A stretch of DNA of 64,000 nucleotides from Roseovarius litoreus (GCF_900142765.1 NZ_FRCB01000009.1:1-64000), one strand, 5' to 3'; shown: positions 19,190 to 29,059, counted from the first letter of the stretch. Translations and numbers: made by a program. Notes: a model not told the origin generated them from the letters alone.

Positions 19190-21562
19190 TCAAGCAACCG
19201 AAAGCCGTTCGACCTCTTTGATCAGCGGTATCCAGGACCCGCTGTCATAACGCCACGCGATCTGGCCCTGATCGTTCATTGCACTCAGCGCCAGCCAGCC
19301 ATTGTCGAACAGCGCCCTGACATCGGGGTTACGGTCCAGTACTGCGGAAATTGCCTCGGTCGGGGCTTCCAGCACCACGTGAAGCCGCAAGGGTTCGTGC
19401 CGCAAGCTGTCCCCATCATGCACGGACTGCCACGGCAGACCGGCACGCAGCAGGCCGCCATTACCCTCGACCACACCGATACCGCCGGTGACATTGTGGA
19501 TCAGCTTGTTGCCCGCCCCAAAGGCCTCGGGTGCGACCGATGAGCCGTAATACTGAAGCGAGATCCAGCTGGCCACGACCACAGGCGCGGTCAGGATCAG
19601 TTCCAGCGTGCCGAACCCCTTGTCCGCATGCCAATCGTAACTGTGCAGGAAGCTGCGCCCCCCAAGGTCCCGCCCGACACTGCGATGCCGCGGTGCCGCG
19701 ATGAACGCGCTACATCCGGCAAGCCCCCATTCGGGACGCAGATCCGACCAGTCGCCGCCCCGCAGCGCCAGTTGCTCGGCATCATTCGCCCGGGGCAGAA
19801 CCACGGAGCGTTCCAGCCGCGCAATCGCGCCGGCCTTGGCCAGCACCGCTTCGAGGCGCTCGATATCCTTGCCGTGCTCGGGCATGGCCTGATCATGAAA
19901 CAAGGTGACATGATCGGACACCGTATCATGCAGGCCGGCCACAAAGACGGTATCCTCGGGGATCTCGATCCCCTTGCTGACCAGACCATCGCGCACGACC
20001 GGATCATTCAAAAGCGCCGCCAAAAGCCTTGCGTTCACATCGCCTGCATGTCCTCCGCAAGCGCCGCATTGCAAGGCGCTGGCATGTGGTGCGTTCGTGA
20101 CCGACGAGCCGTGTCCGGCAATCAAAACCACCCGTGCAAAGCCTTCGGTCAACGACATCGCCCTTAGCACCTGTTCTCCGGCGGCGATCCGCGCCTCGTC
20201 AGGCAGATCCACACTCGGCGCATCGCCATAGCTGACCGCCTTCACATGAGAGCGGGAATCCTTGACGAGCTTTGCCACATAAAGCGGGCCGGCCGCTTCG
20301 ACGAAGGCGAAAGCCGACACTGCCGCCATCTTGAAGCGGCCCCAGGCGCGAACGGCCCGCCGATGAAGCCTTTCGGCCCAGTCCGCATCAGGATCACCGG
20401 AAGATACAGATGCCAAACCGGGATTCAGAAGAACAGGCGCCCGCATTTCGACGATGTCAGAGGCCTTTGCCCGATGCGCGACCGGCAGCCCAAAGAACCC
20501 TGCAAAACCGATGGTTTCGACCTCTGGATCGGATTGTTCCAACGCGCGCCGGAACACCTCGGAGCGGACATCGATGCAGAAGGCCGCCTGAATTGCGGGC
20601 CGTTCTTCGGTAGCGTCCGGGCTTGGGGTTGCACTGAGTGTCGCGGCCAGCGCCTCTTCCGAGGCTCTGTCGGCAGCATCTTGAAGGGCTGCGTCAAGGA
20701 TGTGATCCTTGCTCGGCGCCAAGTCTTCGGCATAAGCCGAAAGGGCCTTGTGCCACTCGGCCTTGACCTTGTCGCCATGGACCTCAAGCAAGGCCGCGTC
20801 CCAGACCAGCCGCACCGCCAGCAGATCAAAGCAACTGTCATTGCGTGTGCCGTCCCGCTCCGCAAGCCAGCCTTTGCTGCGGGCAAGCTGTGCCCAGCCA
20901 CCCAGGGTCATCAGCAGCCGATGGAAATAGAGCGGTGCGGATTGCGGCGCGAGGTCCAGTTTCTCGCAGGCCATGGCAAGCGCCATCCGCGGATCATCGG
21001 GCATGGAAGCCACATGCGCCGCAAACCCAGGCAGCCCGGCGATACCCGTGCTGAGATCACGGCTGGCAAAGGCGCGCCATGATGCGAACACCCCGCCCTT
21101 GGGTGCAGGCCAAAGCGCCTGACCTTCATCGAAATGCACCGCCGCCCAAAGGCTGATCCTGTCCGCAACGAAACCGGGCCATTCAATGCCTGTCTCTTGC
21201 GCGACAAGATCCGCAACCGTAGGAAGCGCGGTTTCGATCGGCGTGGCCCGCTTGGCGGCGTCCCGCAGATCGGCCACCGTCACGCCTGCGCTCGATGCCG
21301 CAGCCGCAAGATGACCCTCCTTGATCCGGTCGTCCGCGATCCGCGCGGCATAGTCGCTGCGCTCGGGGAAAATGCGAATCCCGGCCGTTTTCGATAACCG
21401 CGCGGCCGTCAGCGCCCGCGACTCGTGCAGCTGTCCGAGGAATGGGTTCACAGCGACCGTGGCATCCAGAGGAAAGGCCGGGGGAATCTGAGCGATTGCG
21501 CCTTTTGCAGCGTTGAACAACTCAAGCGTGGCACCCGGAAAGTTGAGATACTGAAACGTCAT
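19190..21562 (-). CDS. dabA: DabA, inorganic-carbon transporter subunit (DUF2309/UPF0753)
   Basis: DabA is the cytoplasmic beta-carbonic-anhydrase-like subunit of the DAB system, which with DabB drives accumulation of bicarbonate using an ion gradient. The four expected zinc-site residues are visible: Cys and Asp in FCIDVRSEVF (~residues 328-330), His in LIAGHGSSV (~484) and Cys in LQCGACGGHAGD (~500). The protein opens with PFLGQLHESRA, and at 790 residues is within the family range. Its start lies 3 bases after the dabB stop. A LysR regulator is divergent from the pair. The family assignment is firm; carbon uptake in this organism is inferred. Confidence 0.88.
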   Translation of the reverse strand: MTFQYLNFPGATLELFNAAKGAIAQIPPAFPLDATVAVNPFLGQLHESRALTAARLSKTAGIRIFPERSDYAARIADDRIKEGHLAAAASSAGVTVADLRDAAKRATPIETALPTVADLVAQETGIEWPGFVADRISLWAAVHFDEGQALWPAPKGGVFASWRAFASRDLSTGIAGLPGFAAHVASMPDDPRMALAMACEKLDLAPQSAPLYFHRLLMTLGGWAQLARSKGWLAERDGTRNDSCFDLLAVRLVWDAALLEVHGDKVKAEWHKALSAYAEDLAPSKDHILDAALQDAADRASEEALAATLSATPSPDATEERPAIQAAFCIDVRSEVFRRALEQSDPEVETIGFAGFFGLPVAHRAKASDIVEMRAPVLLNPGLASVSSGDPDADWAERLHRRAVRAWGRFKMAAVSAFAFVEAAGPLYVAKLVKDSRSHVKAVSYGDAPSVDLPDEARIAAGEQVLRAMSLTEGFARVVLIAGHGSSVTNAPHASALQCGACGGHAGDVNARLLAALLNDPVVRDGLVSKGIEIPEDTVFVAGLHDTVSDHVTLFHDQAMPEHGKDIERLEAVLAKAGAIARLERSVVLPRANDAEQLALRGGDWSDLRPEWGLAGCSAFIAAPRHRSVGRDLGGRSFLHSYDWHADKGFGTLELILTAPVVVASWISLQYYGSSVAPEAFGAGNKLIHNVTGGIGVVEGNGGLLRAGLPWQSVHDGDSLRHEPLRLHVVLEAPTEAISAVLDRNPDVRALFDNGWLALSAMNDQGQIAWRYDSGSWIPLIKEVERLSVA

Positions 21563-21565
21563 GGT

Positions 21566-23116
21566 TTATCCTTTCTTCGGAGCCCAACGTCCGGTCATCC
21601 GGTCGCTGAGTGCATTGAGATAAAGACCGTTCATCAGGTGAACCCGCATACCCGTTGCGGCGGGATGTCCTGCCCAAAGCGGGAAGGTGGCCTGTGCGAT
21701 GGCGGCAAGGCCAAAGCTTGCAACTGCCAGAACGATCACTGCCCAGATCAGCCCGTCCGGCACTGGCGGCGGTGGAAGCGTTCCTGCAGACAGGGCCGTC
21801 GAGCCAGCCTGAAAGCCGAAATAGGCCAGTGTCGCAAAGCCCGACATCACGGCTGTGCGCCAGGTCAGCGCCCGAGGTGCTGCATCCGCAAGCCCCTGCG
21901 CAATCAGATACGCCACGCCGAAGATGAGGATCGCACCAAGCGCGATGGCCTGTGGCGGTTTTTCCCACATCACGAATCCTGCACCGATACACAGGAAGAT
22001 CGCCAGCGAGATCGCGAAAGCCTTGGTCACGGCCTTGAGCCCGGGAACAGCGACCGGTCCGGGCCTGCGGATCGACGCGACCTGCTCGACAGCACCTCCT
22101 GACGCCAGGAAGGCATGGGCCTTGTAAAGCGAATGCGCCACGATATGCAGCAGCGCCAGCGGAAACAGGGCGAGGCCGATCTGCAACACCATAAACCCCA
22201 TCTGCGCACAGGTGGACCATGCCAGCGCCGTCTTGACCGAGGGTTGCGTCAGCGCAACCGCAGCACCGACCAGGGCGCTGAAGCCGCCAATCAGGGCCAG
22301 AAGCGCAAGAACACCCGGAGCCGTCAGAAGGACATCGGCAAATCGGATCAAGAGGAAGCCGCCGGCATTGACGACACCGGCATGAAGCAGGGCTGATACC
22401 GGCGTGGGGGCTTCCATGACCTCGGTCAGCCAACCATGTGTCGGGATAAGCGCCGATTTGAACACAGCCGCAACCGACAACAGCACCGCCGCCAGCCAGA
22501 CGGTACCGGGCACGCTGCCAGACCGGGCGGCTTCGGTGATCGTGGCGATATCGGCGGTACCAAACCCCTGGATCAATATGCCTGCAGCAGCCAGCAAAGC
22601 GCCGCTTCCGATGAGGCCGCAAACGGTTTTCTTCCTTGCGGCGCGCTGCGCCTGTTTGCGGTCAGGATAGAACAGCAGCAACCGGTGCAGGCCCACGCCC
22701 ACGGCCACCCATGCAACGACCAGTTGGACAAGGTTGCCCGAAGTCACCAGCAGCAGAACGCAGGCCAGGGTGACGGACATGCCGATCATGAAGCGCCCGT
22801 GCCGCGCCTCGCCGTCAAGGGCCGTGCGCGAGAACCGAAGCACCACCCAGCCGACAAACGCAACCGTCAGCGCCATACTGACGCTCACGATATCCGTGCG
22901 TACCGAAAGCCCGGCGCCGCCGACCCCTATGACAGGGCTTGTGCCCGGGCCATTTGCCCAAAGCATGAAGCCTGTCGCCACACCAACACCAACAGCGACC
23001 AGCGCCGCCCATTCGGGCAGGCGAAGGGACCAATGCGCACGCGGAGCGGGCCTGAGATACAGCGCGAGTGCGGCCATCAAAAGGGCGAGCGGGGCAAGAA
23101 AGGGAAGCAGCGACAT
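21566..23116 (-). CDS. dabB: DabB, membrane subunit (NuoL/MrpA-like)
   Basis: This 516-residue polytopic membrane protein belongs to the NuoL/MrpA proton-channel family and, beside dabA, is the DabB partner. Motifs include HGWLTEVMEAPTPVSALLHA (proton-channel helix with the conserved Glu and the APTPVSALLHA loop), AWSTCAQMGFM and LLHIVAHSLYKAHAFL. ATG 23116 is chosen over an upstream ATG at 23176 because GGAGG precedes it and the protein then opens in a membrane helix. First gene of the dabB-dabA operon. Confidence 0.87.
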   Translation of the reverse strand: MSLLPFLAPLALLMAALALYLRPAPRAHWSLRLPEWAALVAVGVGVATGFMLWANGPGTSPVIGVGGAGLSVRTDIVSVSMALTVAFVGWVVLRFSRTALDGEARHGRFMIGMSVTLACVLLLVTSGNLVQLVVAWVAVGVGLHRLLLFYPDRKQAQRAARKKTVCGLIGSGALLAAAGILIQGFGTADIATITEAARSGSVPGTVWLAAVLLSVAAVFKSALIPTHGWLTEVMEAPTPVSALLHAGVVNAGGFLLIRFADVLLTAPGVLALLALIGGFSALVGAAVALTQPSVKTALAWSTCAQMGFMVLQIGLALFPLALLHIVAHSLYKAHAFLASGGAVEQVASIRRPGPVAVPGLKAVTKAFAISLAIFLCIGAGFVMWEKPPQAIALGAILIFGVAYLIAQGLADAAPRALTWRTAVMSGFATLAYFGFQAGSTALSAGTLPPPPVPDGLIWAVIVLAVASFGLAAIAQATFPLWAGHPAATGMRVHLMNGLYLNALSDRMTGRWAPKKG

Positions 23117-23209
23117 GAAAACCTCCGAAATGATTTCAGCCGGTTTAGCTGCGTTGCGGCATAAGTAAAAATACATTGTAAAGCTAATATCGTTCTATAA
23201 AATGGAACT

Positions 23210-24073
23210 ATGGCGGATTTGAATTATCATCACCTGAGGTATTTCCGGGCCGTGGCGCATGACGGCAACCTGACCCGTACCGCCGAACGTCTGAACCTGT
23301 CGCAATCCGCGCTGTCGACCCAGATCAAGCAGCTCGAAGCGCGCATGGGGCACAAGCTGTTCGAGCGGCAAGGGCGGGGGCTCGCCCTGACCGAAGCGGG
23401 GCGGATCGCGCTGGATCATGCCGACAGGATTTTCACGGCGGGTGACGAGCTTATGGCCACCCTGAACCGAACCGGCGCTGCGCGCCAGCCTATCCGGATC
23501 GGCGCCCTTTCGACACTTTCGAGAAACTTCCAGCTGGAATTTCTGCGCCCCATCATAGGGCGGGATGATCTTGATATCATTCTGCGATCCGGTGGCGCGA
23601 CGGTCCTTCTCGAAGCGCTGCAATCGCTGACTTTGGATGTGGTGTTGACCACCGAACCGCCGGGACGCGACGCTTTTTCCGGATTCACCTCGCACCGCAT
23701 TTCAGAACAGCGCGTGGGGGTCTACGGAACGGCCCGACGGATGCACCATACGTCTCTGGGATCCCTCTTGGCCTCCGAGCCGGTGATCCTTCCCACGGAA
23801 AGTTCGATCAGGACCGGATTTGACAGCCTCACCGCGCGTTTGGGTGTGACCGCGCAAATCGCCGCCGAGGTGGATGATATGGCTATGGTCCGCCTTCTGG
23901 CCCGAGAGGATGCGGGACTTGCCATCACGCCTGCGGTGGTCTTGGCCGATGAGATCGCCAACGGTCTGCTGCAAGCCGCCCCGTTCGATCTGGATATCGT
24001 CGAAAGTTTCTATGCCGTGACGGTCAATCGCAGCTTTCCCAACCCGGTGGTGAAAGACCTGATCGGGCGCTGA
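23210..24073 (+). CDS. LysR-family transcriptional regulator (NhaR-like), likely controlling dabBA
   Basis: The N-terminal winged helix-turn-helix is clear: YFRAVAHDGNLTRTAERLNL, then SQSALSTQIKQLEARMG and LFERQGRGLALTEAG. Residues ~90-287 form the LysR effector-binding fold. It is divergent from dabB with 93 AT-rich bases between starts, the usual arrangement for a LysR protein that regulates its neighbour. The effector is unknown; carbon limitation is a guess from context. Confidence 0.85.
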   Translation: MADLNYHHLRYFRAVAHDGNLTRTAERLNLSQSALSTQIKQLEARMGHKLFERQGRGLALTEAGRIALDHADRIFTAGDELMATLNRTGAARQPIRIGALSTLSRNFQLEFLRPIIGRDDLDIILRSGGATVLLEALQSLTLDVVLTTEPPGRDAFSGFTSHRISEQRVGVYGTARRMHHTSLGSLLASEPVILPTESSIRTGFDSLTARLGVTAQIAAEVDDMAMVRLLAREDAGLAITPAVVLADEIANGLLQAAPFDLDIVESFYAVTVNRSFPNPVVKDLIGR

Positions 24074-24079
24074 TGCGCG

Positions 24080-25108
24080 TCAGGGGATCACCACGATATT
24101 GCCGACATGTCGCTTTTCCTCGAACGCGACCTGGGCCTTGACCAGATCGCGTAGAGCATAGGTTTCGGCCAGAAGCGGTTTGATCTCACCGCGTTCGATG
24201 TATGTGACCACATCTGCAAAAATATTGGCGGGTATGACAGTCGATCCAAGAAGCGTCAGATCCCGTAGATAGACCTGGCGCAAGTCCAAAGTCACGTCCG
24301 GCCCGGCGATCGCCCCCGAGCAGACATAGCGCCCGCCGCGTTCCAGCACGCCGATCAACTGGGGCCACAAGGAACCGGCGACCACATCGGCGATTACCGT
24401 TACGGCTTCGTTCCCAAGCGCCAAGCGCAGGTCGTCGGGCGCGCGGGGCAGGATCAGGTCGGGCTCCAGAACGCCGAGCTCCGCGTGTTTTTCTTCGGAT
24501 GCAAGCGCGATCACTCGCGCTCCGCGTCTCTTGCTCAACTGCACCAAAGCGCTGCCAACCCCGCCCGAGGCCCCCGGCACCAGAACCGTATCCGCAGCAC
24601 TCACATCGGCCCGCGCCAACATGGCCTCGGCGGTGGTATAGCTGCACTGGAACGTGGCCAGTTCCGCGTCACTCAGCGGGCTGTCCACGATCATCATGTT
24701 GCGGGGATCGACCCGTGCATACTCGGCGAACCCGCCGTCACACTCGCTGCCGAAATACACCGTGCGGTTCATGTCCTCGGGCGCTTTCCAATCGCGCTGC
24801 CAGCCGTCGATCATGACCCTTTTGCCGATGAGGCTGGGGTCCGTCCTGTCGCCAACCGCCGCGATTGTGCCGACGGCATCAGCCCCTTGGATCAAAGGGA
24901 ACCGGATCGGGCGGCCCGACCAGCCGGTCTTTCCATACCACCCGCTGCGGGTATTCACATCGGTCGCATTGAGGCCACAGGCACCGATCTTGACAACCAC
25001 CTCGCGTGGACCGGGCAAGGGTGTGGGCCAGTCCTCGTGCCACTCGTATCTGTCCGGTCCGCCATGTCCTGTAAGGACCATGGCTTTCATCGTCGCTGGC
25101 AGAAGCAT
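24080..25108 (-). CDS. Zinc-less medium-chain dehydrogenase/quinone oxidoreductase-like
   Basis: The protein belongs to the MDR superfamily: GroES-like domain (KIGACGLNATDVNTRSGWYG, FPLIQGADAVGTIAAVGD) and Rossmann domain with VLVPGASGGVGSALVQLSK. The substitution of a typical GHE zinc motif and the absence of the four structural cysteines suggest a zinc-free NADPH-dependent oxidoreductase. ATG 25108 (342 residues) has AAGGGAA 9 bases upstream; an in-frame ATG at 25210 opens with a sequence unlike the family. Convergent with the LysR gene by 6 bases. Substrate unknown. Confidence 0.75.
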   Translation of the reverse strand: MLLPATMKAMVLTGHGGPDRYEWHEDWPTPLPGPREVVVKIGACGLNATDVNTRSGWYGKTGWSGRPIRFPLIQGADAVGTIAAVGDRTDPSLIGKRVMIDGWQRDWKAPEDMNRTVYFGSECDGGFAEYARVDPRNMMIVDSPLSDAELATFQCSYTTAEAMLARADVSAADTVLVPGASGGVGSALVQLSKRRGARVIALASEEKHAELGVLEPDLILPRAPDDLRLALGNEAVTVIADVVAGSLWPQLIGVLERGGRYVCSGAIAGPDVTLDLRQVYLRDLTLLGSTVIPANIFADVVTYIERGEIKPLLAETYALRDLVKAQVAFEEKRHVGNIVVIP

Positions 25109-25239
25109 CCCGCGATATTCCCTTGTCCTCGTGTCATGTCGTCGTTTGTCCACGATCAACAGCCATGCCGCGAAGTATAGGGATCCGGGAGCGCCTGAAA
25201 ACAGGGGCATGCGCCAAATCGGCGCCGAACTGCGTCAGA

Positions 25240-25257
25240 CCGGGCCGTAAGGCCCGG
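25240..25257 (-). terminator. Hairpin after the M16 peptidase pair
   Basis: CCGGGCC (25240-25246) and GGCCCGG (25251-25257) form a 7-bp stem with a GTAA tetraloop, just after the minus-strand stop at 25262. No T tract. Confidence 0.45.
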
Positions 25258-25261
25258 ACTG

Positions 25262-26575
25262 TCAGTTGATTGACGAGGTCACGCCAGCCGGTTGGCCCAC
25301 AACCACAAATGTCAGGCGCGACGGGTCCAGAAGTTCTTGGGCGACCCGGTTCACGTCTTCCAGCGTGACCGCGTTCACCATGTCGTTCCGGTTGGCGATG
25401 TAATCCGTGGACAGGCCCTGCATCTGCATGTTCACGGCAATCCGCGCGATCGGGGCATTGCCATCGAACCGCAAAGGATAGGCGCCTGTCAGGAAGGTTT
25501 TCGCGTTTTCCAATTCTTCGGCGGTAACCCCGGTATCGCGCATCCGTGCCCATTCCGAACGGATCACGTCGATCGTCTCGGCGATCCGATCATTGGCGGA
25601 TGCAACGCCACCCATCCACAACTCGGCGCTGTCGCGATCCATGAGGTAGGACGAAATCCCATAAGTCAGGCCGCGTTTCTCGCGCACTTCATGCATCAAA
25701 CGGCTTTCAAACGAGCCTCCACCAAGAATGTGGTTGAGCACAAAAGCGGGAAAGAAATCGGGATGTTCCTGATCTATACCGGGTTGCGCGAAAACGGCGA
25801 CCGCCTGAGGCGTCTCGAATTCGACAACCTGAATGCCGCCGGGCAGGTTGAGGTCGGCAACCCCCGGCAACGGCGCGCCCTCGGCCGGCAGATCGAGAAG
25901 CAGACCGTCGAGCAAGGCAACAAGCTCGTCGCGGGTGATGTCACCAACCGCGCTGACGTAAAGACGGTCGCGGGTCATGGATGCCTGATGGGCGGCAACG
26001 ATATCCTCACGGGTCAGGCTGGCCACGCTTTCCAACGTCCCGGAAAGCGAACTGCCATAGGGATGGTCGCCAAAAACAAGCGCATCAAATGCCGTGCTGG
26101 CGATGTCCTGAGGGTCTTTTTCGCTCGACCTGATGCCGGAATTCACCTGCTCGCGGACACGGTCGATGGCGTCCTGATCGAACCGCGGATCCACAAGGCT
26201 TTTGCGTAGGAGGGCAACGGCCTGATCCCGATTTTCGGTCAGAAATCGCGCCGAAACGCTCAAGGTGTCGTCCGAAACGTCATACCTGAAGGACGCGGCA
26301 AGCGCCTCGGTCGCGCGGGCAAAGGCGCGGGAATCCATGTCTCCTGCGCCTTCCTCCAGAAGACCGACCATGAGATTTGTAACACCGCGCTTGCCTTCGG
26401 GGTCCAGTGACGCGCCGCCTCTGAACCGCAATTCAAGCGCGACAAAGGGAATGGAATGATCCTCGACCAGCCAAGCGTCGATGCCGCCCGGGGTCGTCAC
26501 TTCCTCGATCTCGATGGTCGCCCATGCGGGCATGGCTGCGAAAAAAGCGGCGAAGGCAAAAACAAAACGCATCAT
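25262..26575 (-). CDS. M16-family peptidase-like protein without the metal site
   Basis: 437 residues with a Sec signal peptide (RFVFAFAAFFAAMPAWA). The protein aligns with the M16 fold, including the C-terminal RLMHEVREKRGLTYGISSYL that holds the conserved Arg/Tyr pair, but where active members have HxxEH it reads GVTNLMVGLLEEG, so it cannot bind zinc in the usual way. Paired with the active M16 gene just upstream (ATGATG overlap), it is the expected non-catalytic partner of a heterodimeric periplasmic peptidase, as in mitochondrial processing peptidase-like pairs. Confidence 0.85.
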   Translation of the reverse strand: MMRFVFAFAAFFAAMPAWATIEIEEVTTPGGIDAWLVEDHSIPFVALELRFRGGASLDPEGKRGVTNLMVGLLEEGAGDMDSRAFARATEALAASFRYDVSDDTLSVSARFLTENRDQAVALLRKSLVDPRFDQDAIDRVREQVNSGIRSSEKDPQDIASTAFDALVFGDHPYGSSLSGTLESVASLTREDIVAAHQASMTRDRLYVSAVGDITRDELVALLDGLLLDLPAEGAPLPGVADLNLPGGIQVVEFETPQAVAVFAQPGIDQEHPDFFPAFVLNHILGGGSFESRLMHEVREKRGLTYGISSYLMDRDSAELWMGGVASANDRIAETIDVIRSEWARMRDTGVTAEELENAKTFLTGAYPLRFDGNAPIARIAVNMQMQGLSTDYIANRNDMVNAVTLEDVNRVAQELLDPSRLTFVVVGQPAGVTSSIN

Positions 26576-27903
26576 TGGGTCACCTCGGGTGCTTTCAGCC
26601 ATCCGGTTACCGACTTGTCACGGTCGAACACCTCGCGTGCTGCCTCGACGATCTGCTCGGGGGTCACCGCCTGCAGGATATCCGGCCAAGCCTGGACATC
26701 CTCGACGGTCAGTCCTTGGGTCAGTGCGCGACCATAGCGATTGGCCAGCTGGCCGACATCGTCACGTGCATATATCTGCGAGGCGCGGACCTGCATCTTG
26801 ATCCGCTCCAGCTGTTCGGGATCGACGCCGGTTTCGAGGAAGCTGACGATCACTTCGTCCATCGCATCCTCGGCCTGCTGCAAGGTCACACCCGGAGCCG
26901 GGACCACGACCATCGTGAAGGTCGTGTCATCCAATGACGTGCCCCAGTAATATGCCGCGGTATTGACCGCCCGCTGCGTTTCGAACTGCAGCTTTTCCGC
27001 CATCAGCGACGTCGTTCCGCCCCCGAGGATTTCTGCAAGAAGCGTGAGCGCCGCCGCTTTTTCCTGCTCACCGCTGTCTCGTTCAGGCGCAAGATAGGAT
27101 CGGGTGACATAGGGTTGCGCCACGCGCGGATCTTCGAAGATCATCCGCCGCTCGGCCATTTGCCTTGGCTCCTGCGGGCGGCTTCGCTCGGGCAGGTCGG
27201 GATTTGCAGGGATCTTGCCGTAATGCGTTTCGGCGAGCGCACGCACCTCGTCGGGCTCCACGTCGCCGGCGACGATCAGGACCGCATTGTTCGGTGCGTA
27301 ATAGGTCTTGTAGAAACCCAGAGCATCCTCCATCCCAAGATTGGACATCTCGTGCTGCCATCCGATGATCGGATCGCCATAGGGATGGTTGAGATACTGC
27401 AACGCGCTTTTCTGCTCGCGGAACAGACTGGCGGGATTGTTTTCGACCCTCTGGTTGCGCTCTTCGATGATGACGTTCAATTCCGTCGCGATGTCTTCTT
27501 CGGTCAGACGCAGGTTGACCATGCGGTCGCTTTCCATCTGCATCATCAGCCCAAGCCGATCAGAGGCGACGCGCTGAAAATATGCGGTGTAGTCATAGCT
27601 GGTGAACGCGTTATCCGAGCCGCCGTTCTTTGCCACAGTCGCCGAAAACTCGCCCGGCTCCAGCGTATCCGTGCCCTTGAACAGCAGGTGTTCGAGATAA
27701 TGCGCGATGCCCGATGATCCGGGCGGCTCATCCGAAGAGCCGGCACGATACCAGACCATATGCACGACGACCGGCGCGCGATGGTCTTCGATCACAACCA
27801 CATCCATTCCGTTATCCAGCGTGAAGGAGGTGACCTGATCCGCGGCTGCCACCGGGAGTGCGGCCGCAACCATAAGGCTCAAACTGGCAATCAACTGGCG
27901 CAT
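26572..27903 (-). CDS. M16-family zinc peptidase, active subunit
   Basis: 443 residues with a Sec signal peptide (LSLMVAAALPVAAA). The inverted zinc motif HxxEH is present in GIAHYLEHLLFKGT (~residues 60-75), with the downstream Glu in VIIEERNQR. It overlaps the metal-less partner by a stop/start ATGATG. Together they should form a periplasmic peptidase that degrades peptides. GGAGACG lies before the ATG. The substrate is not known. Confidence 0.9.
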   Translation of the reverse strand: MRQLIASLSLMVAAALPVAAADQVTSFTLDNGMDVVVIEDHRAPVVVHMVWYRAGSSDEPPGSSGIAHYLEHLLFKGTDTLEPGEFSATVAKNGGSDNAFTSYDYTAYFQRVASDRLGLMMQMESDRMVNLRLTEEDIATELNVIIEERNQRVENNPASLFREQKSALQYLNHPYGDPIIGWQHEMSNLGMEDALGFYKTYYAPNNAVLIVAGDVEPDEVRALAETHYGKIPANPDLPERSRPQEPRQMAERRMIFEDPRVAQPYVTRSYLAPERDSGEQEKAAALTLLAEILGGGTTSLMAEKLQFETQRAVNTAAYYWGTSLDDTTFTMVVVPAPGVTLQQAEDAMDEVIVSFLETGVDPEQLERIKMQVRASQIYARDDVGQLANRYGRALTQGLTVEDVQAWPDILQAVTPEQIVEAAREVFDRDKSVTGWLKAPEVTQ

Positions 27904-27994
27904 CGAGCGTCTCCGTTTCCCTGCAGGTGTCGTGCAGTAGATACGGTGCCGCGACGGCGAATCAAGCGTCTTGACGCGGATGTGAGCGGCTGCG

Positions 27995-28522
27995 TCAGTC
28001 TTCTTTCGGCGGCGCGCTCGGTGTATCTATGCCGCTGCGGCGTAGGCGTTCTTCTTCGGCGTGGGAATCCAGCCACTGATCCTTGTAGGCGTCGGCGTAA
28101 TTGTCACGGGGGCCGAAGCGCAGAACGTTGACGCGCCCATAGCTGCGCCGGATATCGGCATCTTCCGCCGCCAGCGTTTCACGAATGGCCGGTTGTGTCC
28201 CGTTGCGCGAGGCATAGCGCAGCAATCCGGCATCTGACGCTGCAGGCGTGGTGACAGCCAATGCCGCCGGGTTTCCGCCAAGTGCGGCCACGCCGTCAGC
28301 CTTGGGATCCTGGTCGGTCAGGTTCCGTGCTCCCGGGGTCGGCGCAGGCAGCTCCGAATAGCTTTCGGGTGTCTGAAGGGGTTTCGAGGGCAAGATCGAA
28401 AACTCGTCCGGCCCGTCCCCGGTGTTCGTGAGGCGGGTCAGCGTCACGTCTTCGCCGCGGTTGCCGCAGGCGGTCAACAGACCCAGTGTGACGATCATTA
28501 CAGTGCAGCGCGGCAAGATCAT
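27995..28522 (-). CDS. DUF3035 lipoprotein
   Basis: The start at 28522 (175 residues) has GGAG 7 bases upstream and gives a lipoprotein signal, VMIVTLGLLTACG, with the lipobox Cys at about residue 18. The rest is hydrophilic, with NLTDQDPKADGVAALGG typical of the DUF3035 family of alphaproteobacterial outer-membrane-associated lipoproteins. Function unknown. It follows lspA, which encodes the signal peptidase that would process it. Confidence 0.7.
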   Translation of the reverse strand: MILPRCTVMIVTLGLLTACGNRGEDVTLTRLTNTGDGPDEFSILPSKPLQTPESYSELPAPTPGARNLTDQDPKADGVAALGGNPAALAVTTPAASDAGLLRYASRNGTQPAIRETLAAEDADIRRSYGRVNVLRFGPRDNYADAYKDQWLDSHAEEERLRRSGIDTPSAPPKED

Positions 28523-28574
28523 TGCCAGTCTCCTTGGATGTCGCCGACAGATGTATCGTATCCTGAGCCCGAGG

Positions 28575-29048
28575 TCACGCGGCGTTTTTCTCGGGCGGCG
28601 TGAACAGAACCAGCCCGATCGCACCGGCAAAAACCGAAATGTCGGCCACATTGAAAGCATAGGGATTGTTGAGCCCGCAGCAGGACATGTTCAGGAAATC
28701 GGCAACCGCACCATAGATGATCCTGTCGATCACATTCCCGATCGCGCCGCCCACGAGCAGTCCGGCCGAAATCGCCTGCCAGCGACCACCGGGCTCTCGA
28801 TGGACCCACCACAGGACTCCGCCTGAAATGAACAGCGCCACTAGGATCAGCGCCCAACGGGTTGTCGGACTATCCTGCGACAGCAGACCGAAATTGATCC
28901 CGTAATTCCACGCCATGCGCAAATTCAGGTAGGGCGGAAACACGTCGATCGCACCAAGGCGCGCAAGGTCGAGACCATGCACGATCCAATACTTGGTCAC
29001 CTGATCCAGGATGAAGATGAAGATCGCAACCCAGAACACCAAACGCAT
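28575..29048 (-). CDS. lspA: Lipoprotein signal peptidase (LspA)
   Basis: LspA cleaves the signal peptide of diacylglyceryl-modified prolipoproteins in the inner membrane. 157 residues with four membrane helices. The catalytic Asp pair is seen in GGAIGNVIDRIIYGAVADF and in AFNVADISVF. It starts 12 bases after purH ends, so it belongs to the purH-lspA-DUF3035 minus-strand run. Confidence 0.93.
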   Translation of the reverse strand: MRLVFWVAIFIFILDQVTKYWIVHGLDLARLGAIDVFPPYLNLRMAWNYGINFGLLSQDSPTTRWALILVALFISGGVLWWVHREPGGRWQAISAGLLVGGAIGNVIDRIIYGAVADFLNMSCCGLNNPYAFNVADISVFAGAIGLVLFTPPEKNAA

Positions 29049-29059
29049 AACCTGTCCCC

